Positions 26,415-35,164 of a DNA stretch of 64,000 nt are shown here, piece after piece (position 1 is the first letter of the stretch; every line of letters starts with the position of its first letter). Both the position numbers and the translations under genes were made by a program. Source of the stretch: Roseibium aggregatum (GTDB lineage: Bacteria > Pseudomonadota > Alphaproteobacteria > Rhizobiales > Stappiaceae); NCBI RefSeq assembly GCF_017309185.1, contig NZ_JAEKJZ010000004.1, forward strand, positions 406,676 to 470,675. Reading direction: 5' to 3'. Under the pieces are notes generated by a model. That model saw nothing but the letters and a program-made list of their open reading frames with translations. It did no database searches and was not told the origin of the DNA.

Positions 26415-27452
26415 ATGAAAAACCTTTTGATATCGACCGCATTCCTCGTGGGCGCATTCGCGGCCGCGCCGGCGCTTGCCGGCGACGTCCTGGACGACAT
26501 CCTCTCCAAGGACCAGCTCATCTGCCTGGTCAACCCGAACTCGCCGGGTTTTTCGGTGCCGGACAGCGAAGGGATCTACCAGGGGTTCAACACGGACTTC
26601 TGCCGCATGGCTGCCGCCGCCATTCTGGGTGACGCAGGCAAGGCCGACATCCGCGGGATCGGATTTTCGGATTCCATGAAAACCCTGGTCGCCGACGGGG
26701 CGCATATGGCGTCGCGCTCGATCACCGCGACCGGCACCCGCGATGCCGATCCGGGCCTCGCCTTCGTCGCCACGACCTTTTATGACGGTCAGGGCTTCAT
26801 GGTGCCGAAATCCCTCGGTGTTACCAGCGCGGCCGACCTGAACGGTGCCACGGTCTGCGCCGAAGACGGCTCGACGACACTCCTTAACATCGCGGACTGG
26901 TTCGGAGACCGGGGTATCGAGTACCGGGTCGAAAACATCGCGGACAAGACCGCGCGGCTCGAAGCATTCTTCTCCGGTAAATGTGACGTCTATGCCTCTG
27001 ACGTGACCGCGCTCCTGAGTGACCGTCTCCTGTCGGAAAAGCCAGAAGCCTACACGATCCTTCCCGAAGTGATTTCGGCAGAGCCCCTGACGCTCGTCAC
27101 TCAGCCGGATCAGGCACTGGAAGCGGCTGTCTTCTGGGCGTTTCAGGTGATGATCAATGCCGACCAGTTCGGGGTCACCTCGAAGAACGTCGACAGCATC
27201 GTCGCGGATCTGGAAAATCAGCCCAAGGCGGTCCGCCGCCTGTTCGCCGAAGACAGCGCCACCGCCGAAATGGCCGACAAGCTGGGCCTGCCCAAGGATT
27301 GGGCCTATCGGGTTATCGCGCAGGTCGGCAGCTACTCGGAAGTTTTCGAGCGCCATCTCGGCAAGGAAACACCGTTCGGCATCGAGTTGAAGGAAACCGC
27401 CAACGCCCTGACTCGCGACGGCGGCCAGATGTACGCCTATCCGATCCGCTAA
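26415..27452 (+). CDS. Amino-acid ABC transporter substrate-binding protein
   Basis: The 345-residue periplasmic protein has a signal peptide (residues 1-22, ending APALAG) and the type 3 solute-binding fold of AapJ/BztA: ICLVNPNSPGFSVPDSEGIYQGF near the N-terminus, the RSITATGTRDADPGL hinge region near 99-113, and GATVCAEDGSTTLLNIADWF near 143-162. It delivers amino acids to the two permeases upstream. AAGGAAAG precedes the ATG. A strong terminator follows its stop. Its own operator suggests it is expressed at higher level than the permeases. Confidence 0.9.
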   Translation: MKNLLISTAFLVGAFAAAPALAGDVLDDILSKDQLICLVNPNSPGFSVPDSEGIYQGFNTDFCRMAAAAILGDAGKADIRGIGFSDSMKTLVADGAHMASRSITATGTRDADPGLAFVATTFYDGQGFMVPKSLGVTSAADLNGATVCAEDGSTTLLNIADWFGDRGIEYRVENIADKTARLEAFFSGKCDVYASDVTALLSDRLLSEKPEAYTILPEVISAEPLTLVTQPDQALEAAVFWAFQVMINADQFGVTSKNVDSIVADLENQPKAVRRLFAEDSATAEMADKLGLPKDWAYRVIAQVGSYSEVFERHLGKETPFGIELKETANALTRDGGQMYAYPIR

Positions 27453-27462
27453 ACCGGCCTTG

Positions 27463-27493
27463 GCGGAGGGGAGCTCAAAGAGCTTCCCTCCGC
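27463..27493 (+). terminator. Hairpin terminator after the binding-protein gene
   Basis: GCGGAGGGGAGCTC and GAGCTTCCCTCCGC form a 14-pair stem (one G-U) with a three-base AAA loop, 10 bp after the stop codon. No T-run follows, but the stem is very stable. Confidence 0.65.
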
Positions 27494-27532
27494 ACGGCAA
27501 ATGCCTTTCCGCAAGAAAAAGATATAAAAAGC

Positions 27533-28114
27533 ATGAGTGACCCTCTTTCGGAGAAATACCCTCCCGACCTTCGCGACCGTCTCATGGAAATCGAAACCAG
27601 CGTCAGAAGCGATATTCCCTGTCCCGGAGCGGGGCGCATTGTCACGCTCGGTTTTCCGGGGCTGGCCTTCGACGTCCGGGGCGCCACCTTTGTCGACAAG
27701 GAGCGGATGGATGCGACGCTGGCGGACCGGGCGCTTGAGCCCTGCCGCCTCCTGATCGTTCTACTGGAGGAAGAAGAAGTTCCCGAGGAGGCCTGGAGCC
27801 TCTTGAAGGAAGCCGCGAACCGGAAATCCATTCGGATCGAGCATCTGCCGATCAGGGATTATGAGGCACCTGACGATGCGTTTCAGGAGAAGTGGCAGTC
27901 TGTCGAACCCGAAATCCGCGCGCTTCTCGCGGCGGGCGGCACGGTCGCGCTGTCCTGCCACTATGGGGCGGGCCGGTCCGGTACGGTCGCCGCAGGTCTG
28001 CTGATGGATCATGGCCTCGATGCCGATGCGGCGATAAAAACCGTTCGGGCGCATTTCCCGGAGTCCATCGAAAGCGACAAGCAACTGGAGTGGCTGAAGC
28101 GGAAGGCCGGGTAA
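27533..28114 (+). CDS. Dual-specificity/tyrosine phosphatase-like protein
   Basis: The 193-residue cytoplasmic protein has the CX5R phosphatase loop CHYGAGRSG, with Cys142 and Arg148, and a candidate general-acid aspartate in LPIRDYEAPDD (residue 109). It resembles the CDKN3-like and DSP families found in proteobacteria. A protein or phosphorylated small-molecule substrate is likely, but none is indicated by the neighbours. It follows the ABC-transporter terminator and converges on spoVR. The ATG has no strong ribosome site; an internal start is possible. Confidence 0.78.
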   Translation: MSDPLSEKYPPDLRDRLMEIETSVRSDIPCPGAGRIVTLGFPGLAFDVRGATFVDKERMDATLADRALEPCRLLIVLLEEEEVPEEAWSLLKEAANRKSIRIEHLPIRDYEAPDDAFQEKWQSVEPEIRALLAAGGTVALSCHYGAGRSGTVAAGLLMDHGLDADAAIKTVRAHFPESIESDKQLEWLKRKAG

Positions 28115-28145
28115 GAGACGCGGTCGACCGGGTTTCCCCGTACCT

Positions 28146-29654
28146 TCAGACTGCCGCGTCCACTTCTTCCAGGACGACCTTGTAGCCCCAGAGCCGTTCG
28201 ACGTGTCCGATGGTCGCGTCCCGGCCGGCCGCGTCCAGGGGCACGCGATCACGGCGAACGGCCTTCAGATGCAGGCATCGGTCGCCCAGAAGATCCGCGT
28301 CGACGACCTGGATATCCGGTTCCATCGTCGAGAGATCGTGGTTCCGCGCCAGAACCTCGCGCAGCTTTCTGTAACCGCGCGCGTCGTGGATACCGGTCAC
28401 GGTGCAATAGGGTTCCCGGGCCTCGTCAGACAGCGCGAACATCCGGAAACGGCGCATCACCGAGGGCGACAGGAACTGCTGGATGAAGCTTTCGTCCCGG
28501 TAATTCGCCCAGGCATGCTTCAGCACGCCGCGCCAGTCGCCACAGCCTGCGATGTCGGGGAACCACTCCCTGTCTTCTTCCTGCGGGGCCTCACAGATCC
28601 GGCGGATGTCCTGCATCATCGCGAAGCCGAGCGCGTAAGGGTTGATGCCGCCGAACCTCGGGTCGTCGAAATCCGGCTGGGTCAGCACATTCGTATGGCT
28701 ATGCAGGATTTCCAGCATCGCGCCGTCGCTGATCCGCCCGTCCTCGTAGAGCTTGTTCAAAATGTAGTAATGGACGAAACAGGCGCAGCCCTCGTTCATG
28801 ACCCTGGTCTGTTTCTGCGGATAGAAATACTGGGCGACGTTTCGGACGATCCTGAGGATCTCGCGCTGCCAGGACCGGAGAACCGGACTGAATTGTTCCA
28901 GGAAAAACAGCAGGTTTTCTTCCGGAAGCTGCATCCGGCGCTTGCGTTCCTGTAGCGCGGCGTCCGTCTCCTCAGTCCCCTCCCGGCGGTGGGGCAGGGT
29001 GTTCCAGAGATAGTAGACATTCTGTTCCGCAGCCGCGAGCCGTTCCAGGCGCTGGTCTTCGGCTTCCTTCAAGGACAACTGGCGCGGCCGGCGGTGGCGG
29101 AAGACGCCGACAGACATCAGGGAATGAGCGGCATCCAGAATGGCTTCGACTTCCTCCGTGCCGTGTTTTTCCTCGCAGCCGGCGATGAAATGGCGCGCGT
29201 AATCGAGATAGTCGAGAATACCGTCCGCGTCGGTCCACTGCCTGAACAGGTGGTTGGACTTGAAGAAGTGGTTGTGACCGAAGGCCGCGTGAGCCATCAC
29301 CAGCGCCTGAAGCGGCATGGTGTTTTCTTCCAGGCAATAGCTGATGCAGGGGTTGGAGTTGATGACGATCTCGTAGGCGAGCCCGCGGGCCCCTTTCCGG
29401 TAGAGCCGCTCGTGGCCGAGGAAATGCTTGCCGAAGGACCAGTGATGATACATCAGCGGCATGCCGATGGAGGAATAGGCGTCAAGCATCTGTTCGGAGG
29501 AAATGATTTCGACCTGGTTGGGATAACAGTCGAGTGCCAGGTCCGTGCGGGCAACCTCCTCGATGGCGTCATAGGTCCGGTGCAGCGTGTCGAAATCCCA
29601 GTCGGTCTGGTCGAACAGGAGCGTGCCTTGGGAACGGGCGGCAGGATCAGCCAT
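28146..29654 (-). CDS. SpoVR-family protein
   Basis: The 502-residue protein has the full length of the SpoVR/YcgB family. Recognisable parts include QTDWDFDTLHRTYDAIEEVA near the start, LMYHHWSFGKHFL near residues 68-80, NPCISYCLEEN, the CACFVHYYILNKLYEDG segment near 298-314 and a C-terminal SpoVR beta domain. Its biochemical role is unknown; in proteobacteria it is co-expressed with PrkA and YeaH in stationary phase or starvation. GAGGGACTG precedes the ATG. It overlaps the upstream yeaH-like gene by 8 bp, the end of a three-gene operon. Confidence 0.93.
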   Translation of the reverse strand: MADPAARSQGTLLFDQTDWDFDTLHRTYDAIEEVARTDLALDCYPNQVEIISSEQMLDAYSSIGMPLMYHHWSFGKHFLGHERLYRKGARGLAYEIVINSNPCISYCLEENTMPLQALVMAHAAFGHNHFFKSNHLFRQWTDADGILDYLDYARHFIAGCEEKHGTEEVEAILDAAHSLMSVGVFRHRRPRQLSLKEAEDQRLERLAAAEQNVYYLWNTLPHRREGTEETDAALQERKRRMQLPEENLLFFLEQFSPVLRSWQREILRIVRNVAQYFYPQKQTRVMNEGCACFVHYYILNKLYEDGRISDGAMLEILHSHTNVLTQPDFDDPRFGGINPYALGFAMMQDIRRICEAPQEEDREWFPDIAGCGDWRGVLKHAWANYRDESFIQQFLSPSVMRRFRMFALSDEAREPYCTVTGIHDARGYRKLREVLARNHDLSTMEPDIQVVDADLLGDRCLHLKAVRRDRVPLDAAGRDATIGHVERLWGYKVVLEEVDAAV

Positions 29655-30969
29655 TGGTCAGTCCCTCGTGATCGCGGGCGAAAAGCTCCCGGAAAACCGG
29701 ATAGATGTCGCCGGCCTTCGAGACGCGCTTGAGCGCGAAATTGGGCCAGACTTCCGCGACCTTGCGGTAGGTCTCCCAGAGTTCCATGCCGGTCGCCTCG
29801 CTGTTGATCAGCATGGCTTCGTCCTCGCCGACGATCTCCACATAGGCGAAATACTGGCACACCGGCATAAGCGCCTCGTGCAGGATCGCGGCGCATCTGG
29901 CGCTGTCGCCGTTGAAGTTCTCGCCGTCGGAGGCCTGGGCAGCATAGATGTTCCATTCCGAAGGCGGATAGCGTTCGGCGATGACTTCCTTCATCTTGAC
30001 GAGCGCCGTGCTGACGACCGTGCCGCCGGTCTGGGGCGAATAGAAGAATGTCTCCTCGTCCACCTCGGAAGCGTCATGGGTATGGCGGATGAAGACGATG
30101 TCGGTCTTCTCGTAACGGCGTTCCAGAAACATGTGCAGGAGCATGAAGAAGCGCTTGGCGAGGTCCTTCTCGCGCTCTCCCATGGAGGCGGAAACGTCCA
30201 TCAGGCAGAACATCACTGCATTGGCGTTCGGATCCGGCTGCTGCTGGAAATAGTTGTAGCGCACGTCCAGCGGATCGATATAGGCGATGACCTTGCGCCG
30301 CCGGGCGGCGTCCTCGTATTTCGCCCTGAGCGCGATCAATTCCCGGCGCTGGTCGTCGCTCGGGGAGGCGACCTGTTCCAGGACGAGGATCCTTTTCAGG
30401 ATTTCTTGCGCTTCCTTGTCCGTGGGCCGTTTCAGCCCGATCCGCCGGCCGAGCGCGTTGCGCATGGTGCGGGCCACGTTGATATTGGCCGGCGACCCGG
30501 TCGTGGAATAGCCGGCGCGCTGCGGATGGGTCCGGGTGATCTCCTTCAGGCTTTGCTTGATGAGGTCCGGCAGTTCCAGATCCTCGAAAAAGAAGTCGAG
30601 AAACTCCTCCCGCGACAGGGCGAACAGGAAACCGTCCTCACCGTCGCCGTCGGGCGAGCCCTGCCGGCCGGCGCCTGCCGAACCGCCGCGCGGCGGTTTG
30701 CGGATCTTGTCGCCCGCGTGAAAGGCCTTGTTGCCGGTCAGAACCCGTTCCTGGCGGCCGCCTTCCGAGGCATTGCGGAAGGACGGTTCGGCGACGCCGC
30801 CGGTGGGGACGGAGACGTTCTTGGCGCGGCCGACATCGGCGATACCGCGCTCGCGCACAGCTTCCTCGACCGCCTGCTTGATCTGCGAGCGCACCCGTTT
30901 GAGGAACCGGCGTCGGTTGGACAGGCTCTTGTCTTTGGGGTTCAGCCGGCGGTCGACGAAATGGGCCAT
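29647..30969 (-). CDS. YeaH/YhbH-family (DUF444) VWA protein
   Basis: The 440-residue protein has an N-terminal basic region (RRLNPKDKSLSNRRRFLKR), a Gly/Arg-rich stretch around residues 70-105, and a C-terminal von Willebrand A-like domain with MIDAS motif DVSASMGE near 272-279. YeaH works with the kinase YeaG (PrkA) in nitrogen-starvation and stationary-phase responses of enterobacteria. It lies 22 bp downstream of prkA and overlaps spoVR by 8 bp. GGAGAACGG precedes the ATG. Confidence 0.93.
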   Translation of the reverse strand: MAHFVDRRLNPKDKSLSNRRRFLKRVRSQIKQAVEEAVRERGIADVGRAKNVSVPTGGVAEPSFRNASEGGRQERVLTGNKAFHAGDKIRKPPRGGSAGAGRQGSPDGDGEDGFLFALSREEFLDFFFEDLELPDLIKQSLKEITRTHPQRAGYSTTGSPANINVARTMRNALGRRIGLKRPTDKEAQEILKRILVLEQVASPSDDQRRELIALRAKYEDAARRRKVIAYIDPLDVRYNYFQQQPDPNANAVMFCLMDVSASMGEREKDLAKRFFMLLHMFLERRYEKTDIVFIRHTHDASEVDEETFFYSPQTGGTVVSTALVKMKEVIAERYPPSEWNIYAAQASDGENFNGDSARCAAILHEALMPVCQYFAYVEIVGEDEAMLINSEATGMELWETYRKVAEVWPNFALKRVSKAGDIYPVFRELFARDHEGLTNG

Positions 30970-30991
30970 GTTTAACCGTTCTCCAACCGCG

Positions 30992-32926
30992 CTACCCCGC
31001 CTTGTTGACGCGCATGTACCATTCCACCAGCCTGCGGACCTGGCGTTCGGTATAGCCGTGGCCGGTCATGCGCTCGACGAACTCGTGATGCTTGGCGTCG
31101 GTCTCCTTGTCCCGCTTGGCGCCGAAACTGATCACCGGCAGCAGTTCCTCGACCTTGCCGAACATGCGCTTCTCGATCACCTGGCGCAGTTTCTCGTAGC
31201 GGCGCCAGTCCGGGTTCCGGCCGTTGTTTTCCGCCCGGGCGCGCAAAACGAATTTCACCACCTCGTTGCGGAAGTCCTTGGGGTTGGAGACGCCCGCCGG
31301 CTTCTCGATCTTTTCCAGTTCCTTCTCCAGGACGTCCCGGTCGAAGAGCTGGCCGGTATCGGGATCCTTGTAGTCCTGTTCCTCGATCCATGCGTCCGCA
31401 TAGGCGATATAGCGGTCGAAGAGGTTCTGGCCGTAGTCGGTGTAGGATTCCAGATAGGCCTTCTGGATCTCGTTGCCGATGAACTCGGCATAGTGGGGCG
31501 CCAGTTCGCTCTTCAGGAAATCAAGATAGCGGAACTCGGTTTCCTTGTCGTACTGCTCACGCTTCACCGCCTGTTCCAGCACATACATGAGATGGACGGG
31601 GTCGGCGGAGACTTCCTCCGTGTCGTGGTTGAAGGTTTCCGACAGGACCTTGAAGGCGAAGCGGGTCGAAATACCGGTCATGCCCTCGTCCGCGCCGGCG
31701 GCGTCGCGATATTCCTGAAGCGACTTCGCCTTCGGGTCGGCGTCCTTCAGCATTTCGCCGTCATAGACCCGGAGCTTGGAATAGAGCGTCGAGTTCTCGT
31801 GCTCGTGCAGGCGGGTCAACACGCTGAACCGTGCCAGAAGCGGCAGGGTTTCGGGTGCGCAGGGCGCGTCCGCCAGCGCGCTCTGGCTGAGAAGCTTCTC
31901 GTAGATTTCCGTTTCCGCCGAGCAGCGAAGGCAATAGGGGACCTTGACGACGCTGATCCGGTCCAGAAAGGCCTCGTTGTTCTTGTTGGTCTTGAACTGG
32001 TGCCATTCCGACTCGTTGGAATGGGCCAGGATCAGCCCCTGGAAGGGCAGCGCGCCGATGTTTTCCGTGCCGACGTAAGACCCTTCCTGGGTGGCGGTCA
32101 GCAGCGGGTGCAGCACCTTGATCGGCGCCTTGAACATCTCGACGAATTCCATCAGCCCCTGCGTGGTGCGGTTGAGCGCGCCGGAATAGCTGTAGGCGTC
32201 CGGGTCGTTCTGGCTGAATTCCTCAAGCTTGCGGATGTCCAGCTTGCCCACGAGCGCGGAGACGTCCTGGTTGTTCTCGTCGCCCGGTTCGGTCTTGGTG
32301 ACGCCGATCTGGTGGAGGCGGGAGGGGTAGAGCTTGACGATGGAGAATTTGGAAATGTCGCCGCCGAATTCCTCAAGACGCTTGGCCGCCCAGGGCGACA
32401 TCAGGCCGGTCAGGAGGCGGCGGGGAACGTTGTACTTGTCCTGAAGCAGGTCGCCCATCCGGTCTGGGTCGAAAAGGCCGAGTGGGGATTCGTAAACGGG
32501 ACTGATCTGTTCGCCTGCCTTGAGCACATAGATCGGTTCCTGTTCCATCAGTTTTTTCAGGATTTCGGCGATGGAGGACTTGCCGCCGCCGACGGGGCCG
32601 AGCAGATAGAGGATCTGCTTGCGTTCCTCCAGTCCCTGGCTGGCGTGGCGGAAGAAGCCGACGATGCGCTCGATCGTCGCTTCCATTCCGAACAGGTTCT
32701 TGAACGGTTCGTAGCGCTTGATCGTCCGGTTCATGAATATCCGGCCGAGACGCTGATCCTGGCTCGTGTCGATGACCTCGGGCTCTCCGATGGCGGCCAT
32801 CATCCGTTCAGCCGCCGTCGCGCGCATCAACGGGTCATCCCTGCACCCGAGCAGATAGTCCTGGATCGAGAGTTCTTCGAGGTTCTTGGCTTTATAATCC
32901 TCGGCGAAGCGTGTGTAGATCTCCAT
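30992..32926 (-). CDS. prkA: PrkA/YeaG serine protein kinase
   Basis: From the ATG at 32926 the protein is 644 residues, the same length as E. coli YeaG, and starts MEIYTRF as that family does; the open frame continues 84 codons upstream without family similarity. The AAA-like domain has Walker A GPVGGGKSS near residues 105-113, and the C-terminal PrkA kinase domain follows. It phosphorylates proteins during nutrient stress and associates with YeaH and SpoVR, encoded directly downstream. No strong Shine-Dalgarno sequence is seen; an ATG at 32941 is an alternative. Confidence 0.92.
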   Translation of the reverse strand: MEIYTRFAEDYKAKNLEELSIQDYLLGCRDDPLMRATAAERMMAAIGEPEVIDTSQDQRLGRIFMNRTIKRYEPFKNLFGMEATIERIVGFFRHASQGLEERKQILYLLGPVGGGKSSIAEILKKLMEQEPIYVLKAGEQISPVYESPLGLFDPDRMGDLLQDKYNVPRRLLTGLMSPWAAKRLEEFGGDISKFSIVKLYPSRLHQIGVTKTEPGDENNQDVSALVGKLDIRKLEEFSQNDPDAYSYSGALNRTTQGLMEFVEMFKAPIKVLHPLLTATQEGSYVGTENIGALPFQGLILAHSNESEWHQFKTNKNNEAFLDRISVVKVPYCLRCSAETEIYEKLLSQSALADAPCAPETLPLLARFSVLTRLHEHENSTLYSKLRVYDGEMLKDADPKAKSLQEYRDAAGADEGMTGISTRFAFKVLSETFNHDTEEVSADPVHLMYVLEQAVKREQYDKETEFRYLDFLKSELAPHYAEFIGNEIQKAYLESYTDYGQNLFDRYIAYADAWIEEQDYKDPDTGQLFDRDVLEKELEKIEKPAGVSNPKDFRNEVVKFVLRARAENNGRNPDWRRYEKLRQVIEKRMFGKVEELLPVISFGAKRDKETDAKHHEFVERMTGHGYTERQVRRLVEWYMRVNKAG

Positions 32927-33325
32927 GCTTTCAACTTCCATTGTTGAGCGACCCCGCGGAATCGACCCCTCAAGAGTACATGGTGTCGTCAGGCGCCATG
33001 GCAATTCAAACTTTTCGATTCCGCCTAATTTTCCTTTTTCCAGAGAAATCGGGGGCCGAAACAAAAAACGGTTCGACGCAAGTTGTTGAAACTGCCGGTG
33101 TCTTTGCAAGGCTTCGCCGTTTGTGGCAAAGCGCCCAGGGTCCGCGGCCGCTTCGGAAAAAACCGATAGCCGGCTCAATTGGGCCGACCGGACGTCGAAA
33201 AGCCAAAACCGGTTTTTGGCTTTTGTTGCGGAGGGCCCGGTTCCACGAACTGTGCTGGGAGAAGTCTCCCATCGCCGGTTCGCCGATTCAACAGGAGAAT
33301 GAAAAAATCGATTTCAGGCGCTGTT
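32927..33325. other. 399-bp intergenic region upstream of prkA
   Basis: No convincing gene lies here. It must contain the prkA promoter and the end of the gntR transcript. A near-perfect AT-flanked hairpin occurs at 33198-33224. Base composition is lower in GC than the flanking genes at 33000-33070. I could not identify a sigma-factor motif with confidence. Confidence 0.6.
33198..33224. terminator. Bidirectional hairpin with A/T flanks
   Basis: AAAAGCCAAAA, CCGG and TTTTTGGCTTTT form an inverted repeat with a T-run at the 3' side on both strands. It lies about 100 bp past the gntR stop and 270 bp upstream of prkA. A factor-independent terminator for gntR is the best reading; an operator is the alternative. 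Confidence 0.55.
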
Positions 33326-33985
33326 TCAGGTTTGGCGCAGCTGGTCGAGAAGCGACACCTTGGCACCCAGAATATGGTCCCTGATCAGGGTGTGGGCCAG
33401 GTCCGCGTCGCCTTTTTCGCAAGCCTTGAGAATGACGGTGTGTTCCCTGTCCGCCTGTTGCTTGCCGTTCGACATGACAAGTTGAGCCCGGATCAGGCGC
33501 TCTACCCGGTCAAGGGCGTTGCCGGCAACTTCCTTGAAGTAGTTCAGGTTGCTGGCGCTGTAGAGCGTTTCGTGAAGGTCCCGATTGAGGTCGCCCCAGG
33601 TCATCGGATCGGTGGACGCTGAAAACGCCTCGCATTTTTCCCGCGCCTTATCGAGGATTTCCTCGGTCATGTTTGGCACGGCGCTGCGGATAATTTCCGG
33701 CTCGAGCAGGGCGCGCAGGTCGAAGATTTCCTCGACTTCCGCTGTCGACAGTCCCGCGACAACAGCTCCCTTGTAGCGCTGCGTCTTGATCAGGCCCTGT
33801 TCCTCCAGCCGTGACAGGGCTTCGCGCACCGGGATGCGGCTGGTGTTGAAAAGGCGCGCGATCTCGTCCTGGCGAAGCGGTTCCCCCTCTTCGATCTGAC
33901 CTTCGATTATGGCCTTTCGCAACGCGTCGAACACGATCGCGGACGCCGATGCGGTCGCGGCAATGTCCATCGGTTTCAGCTTCAT
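33326..33985 (-). CDS. GntR-family (FCD) regulator of hydroxyproline catabolism
   Basis: The 219-residue regulator has a winged helix at about 15-78 (DEIARLFNTSRIPVREALSRL contains the recognition helix) and an FCD effector domain (about 85-215; metal-ligand candidates in DLNRDLHETLYSASN and EHTVILKA). It is divergent from the hydroxyproline genes, and a palindrome flanked by direct repeats (34066-34093) lies in the 219-bp gap. By position it is the probable repressor, with a hydroxyproline-derived compound as inducer. GAGGAGCGAG precedes the ATG. Confidence 0.86.
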   Translation of the reverse strand: MKLKPMDIAATASASAIVFDALRKAIIEGQIEEGEPLRQDEIARLFNTSRIPVREALSRLEEQGLIKTQRYKGAVVAGLSTAEVEEIFDLRALLEPEIIRSAVPNMTEEILDKAREKCEAFSASTDPMTWGDLNRDLHETLYSASNLNYFKEVAGNALDRVERLIRAQLVMSNGKQQADREHTVILKACEKGDADLAHTLIRDHILGAKVSLLDQLRQT

Positions 33986-34065
33986 GACGTTCTCGCTCCT
34001 CGCCCCGCCTTTCTAGGGGAATGCTCCCATGCGGTGAAGAGGGAAATTATACGATTTATTTTATA

Positions 34066-34093
34066 TTGAATATTGGATCCAATTTGAATATTG
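34066..34093. promoter_or_regulatory. Operator region: palindrome flanked by 10-bp direct repeats
   Basis: TTGAATATTG occurs at 34066-34075 and again at 34084-34093, bracketing ATTGGATCCAAT (34072-34083), a perfect 12-bp palindrome of the kind bound by FCD-type GntR proteins. The region is AT-rich and lies 81 bp upstream of gntR and 112 bp upstream of the dihydrodipicolinate-synthase-like gene. Confidence 0.62.
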
Positions 34094-34204
34094 ATGAGAT
34101 AAGTGAAATCGATTGCCGGATCTTTGACGGTGATGGCAATGTCATTGTCTTGCCGGGCGACCGCCCGCGATGGACGGTCGGGCCTGGTTCTGCAGGAGTT
34201 TCTC

Positions 34205-35164
34205 ATGTCTTCGAATGTTTTTTCCGGTTGCATGCCCGCCCTGATGACGCCATGTACGGCGGCCCGGACGCCCGATTACGATGCGCTGGTGAGGAAGGGG
34301 CAGGAGTTGATTGCGGCCGGCATGTCGGCGGTCGTCTATTGCGGTTCCATGGGGGACTGGCCGCTCCTGAGCGACGAGGAACGCATGGAAGGCGTCGAGC
34401 GCCTGGTCAAGGCGGGTGTGCCGGTGGTCGTCGGCACCGGAGCGGTCAACACCAGGTCCGCCGTCGCGCATGCGACCCATGCCGCCAAGGTCGGCGCTCA
34501 CGGCCTGATGGTCATCCCGCGCGTGCTGTCGCGCGGCATCTCGGGCACCGCGCAACGCCATCACTTCAGCGCGATCCTGTCGGCGGCGCCAAGCCTGCCC
34601 GCGGTGATCTACAACAGCCCCTACTATGGCTTTTCCACCAAGGCGGACCTGTTCTTCGAGCTGCACAAGGAACATTCCAACCTGATCGGCTTCAAGGAGT
34701 TCGGCGGGCCGGACGATCTGCGCTATGCGGCGGAAAACATCACGTCGCAGGATGACGCGGTCACCCTGATGGTCGGTGTCGACACCGCCGTTTATCACGG
34801 GTTCGTCAATTGCGGTGCGACGGGCGCCATCACCGGCATCGGCAACGCTCTGCCGAGCGAAGTGCTCCATCTCGTCTCGCTGTGCAAAAAGGCGGCGGAC
34901 GGCGACGTCGAAGCGCGCCTGCGGGCAAAGGAACTGGAAGAGGCACTCCAGGTTCTGTCGAGCTTCGACGAAGGCCCCGACCTGGTGCTTTACTACAAGC
35001 ATCTGATGGTGCTGAACGGCGAAGAGGAATACCGTCTCCATTTCAACGAGACCGATGCCCTGACCGATGCGCAACGAAACTATGCCGAAGCTCAATACAC
35101 ACTCTTCAAGTCCTGGTACGCGGACTGGTCGGCTCAAGGAGGCGTGATTGCCGAATGCGCGTGA
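34205..35164 (+). CDS. Dihydrodipicolinate synthase-family enzyme, probable pyrroline-4-hydroxy-2-carboxylate deaminase
   Basis: The 319-residue TIM-barrel aldolase/dehydratase has a Schiff-base lysine in NLIGFKEFGG near residues 160-169 and a catalytic tyrosine in YNSPYYGF near 138-145. In hydroxyproline pathways this family (LhpC/HypD) converts 1-pyrroline-4-hydroxy-2-carboxylate to 2-oxoglutarate semialdehyde and ammonia. CAGGAG lies eight bases before the ATG at 34205, ruling out the longer frame from 34103. It overlaps the epimerase gene by 10 bp. Confidence 0.86.
   Translation: MSSNVFSGCMPALMTPCTAARTPDYDALVRKGQELIAAGMSAVVYCGSMGDWPLLSDEERMEGVERLVKAGVPVVVGTGAVNTRSAVAHATHAAKVGAHGLMVIPRVLSRGISGTAQRHHFSAILSAAPSLPAVIYNSPYYGFSTKADLFFELHKEHSNLIGFKEFGGPDDLRYAAENITSQDDAVTLMVGVDTAVYHGFVNCGATGAITGIGNALPSEVLHLVSLCKKAADGDVEARLRAKELEEALQVLSSFDEGPDLVLYYKHLMVLNGEEEYRLHFNETDALTDAQRNYAEAQYTLFKSWYADWSAQGGVIAECA

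Noticed and set aside
24456..27500. Very long open frame on the minus strand (1014 codons) spanning three plus-strand genes
   Set aside because: It is antisense to two permeases and a binding protein with clear family motifs. Its translation is rich in Arg, Gln, Asp and His with no domain, as expected from high-GC codon bias.
30728..32947. Open frame of 739 codons on the plus strand across prkA
   Set aside because: It is antisense to PrkA, which has the exact family length and motifs. The hydrophobic appearance comes from the complement of acidic and charged codons.
33006..33272. 88-codon minus-strand frame upstream of prkA
   Set aside because: No ribosome site or domain, and it contains the 33198-33224 hairpin, so the region is better read as regulatory.
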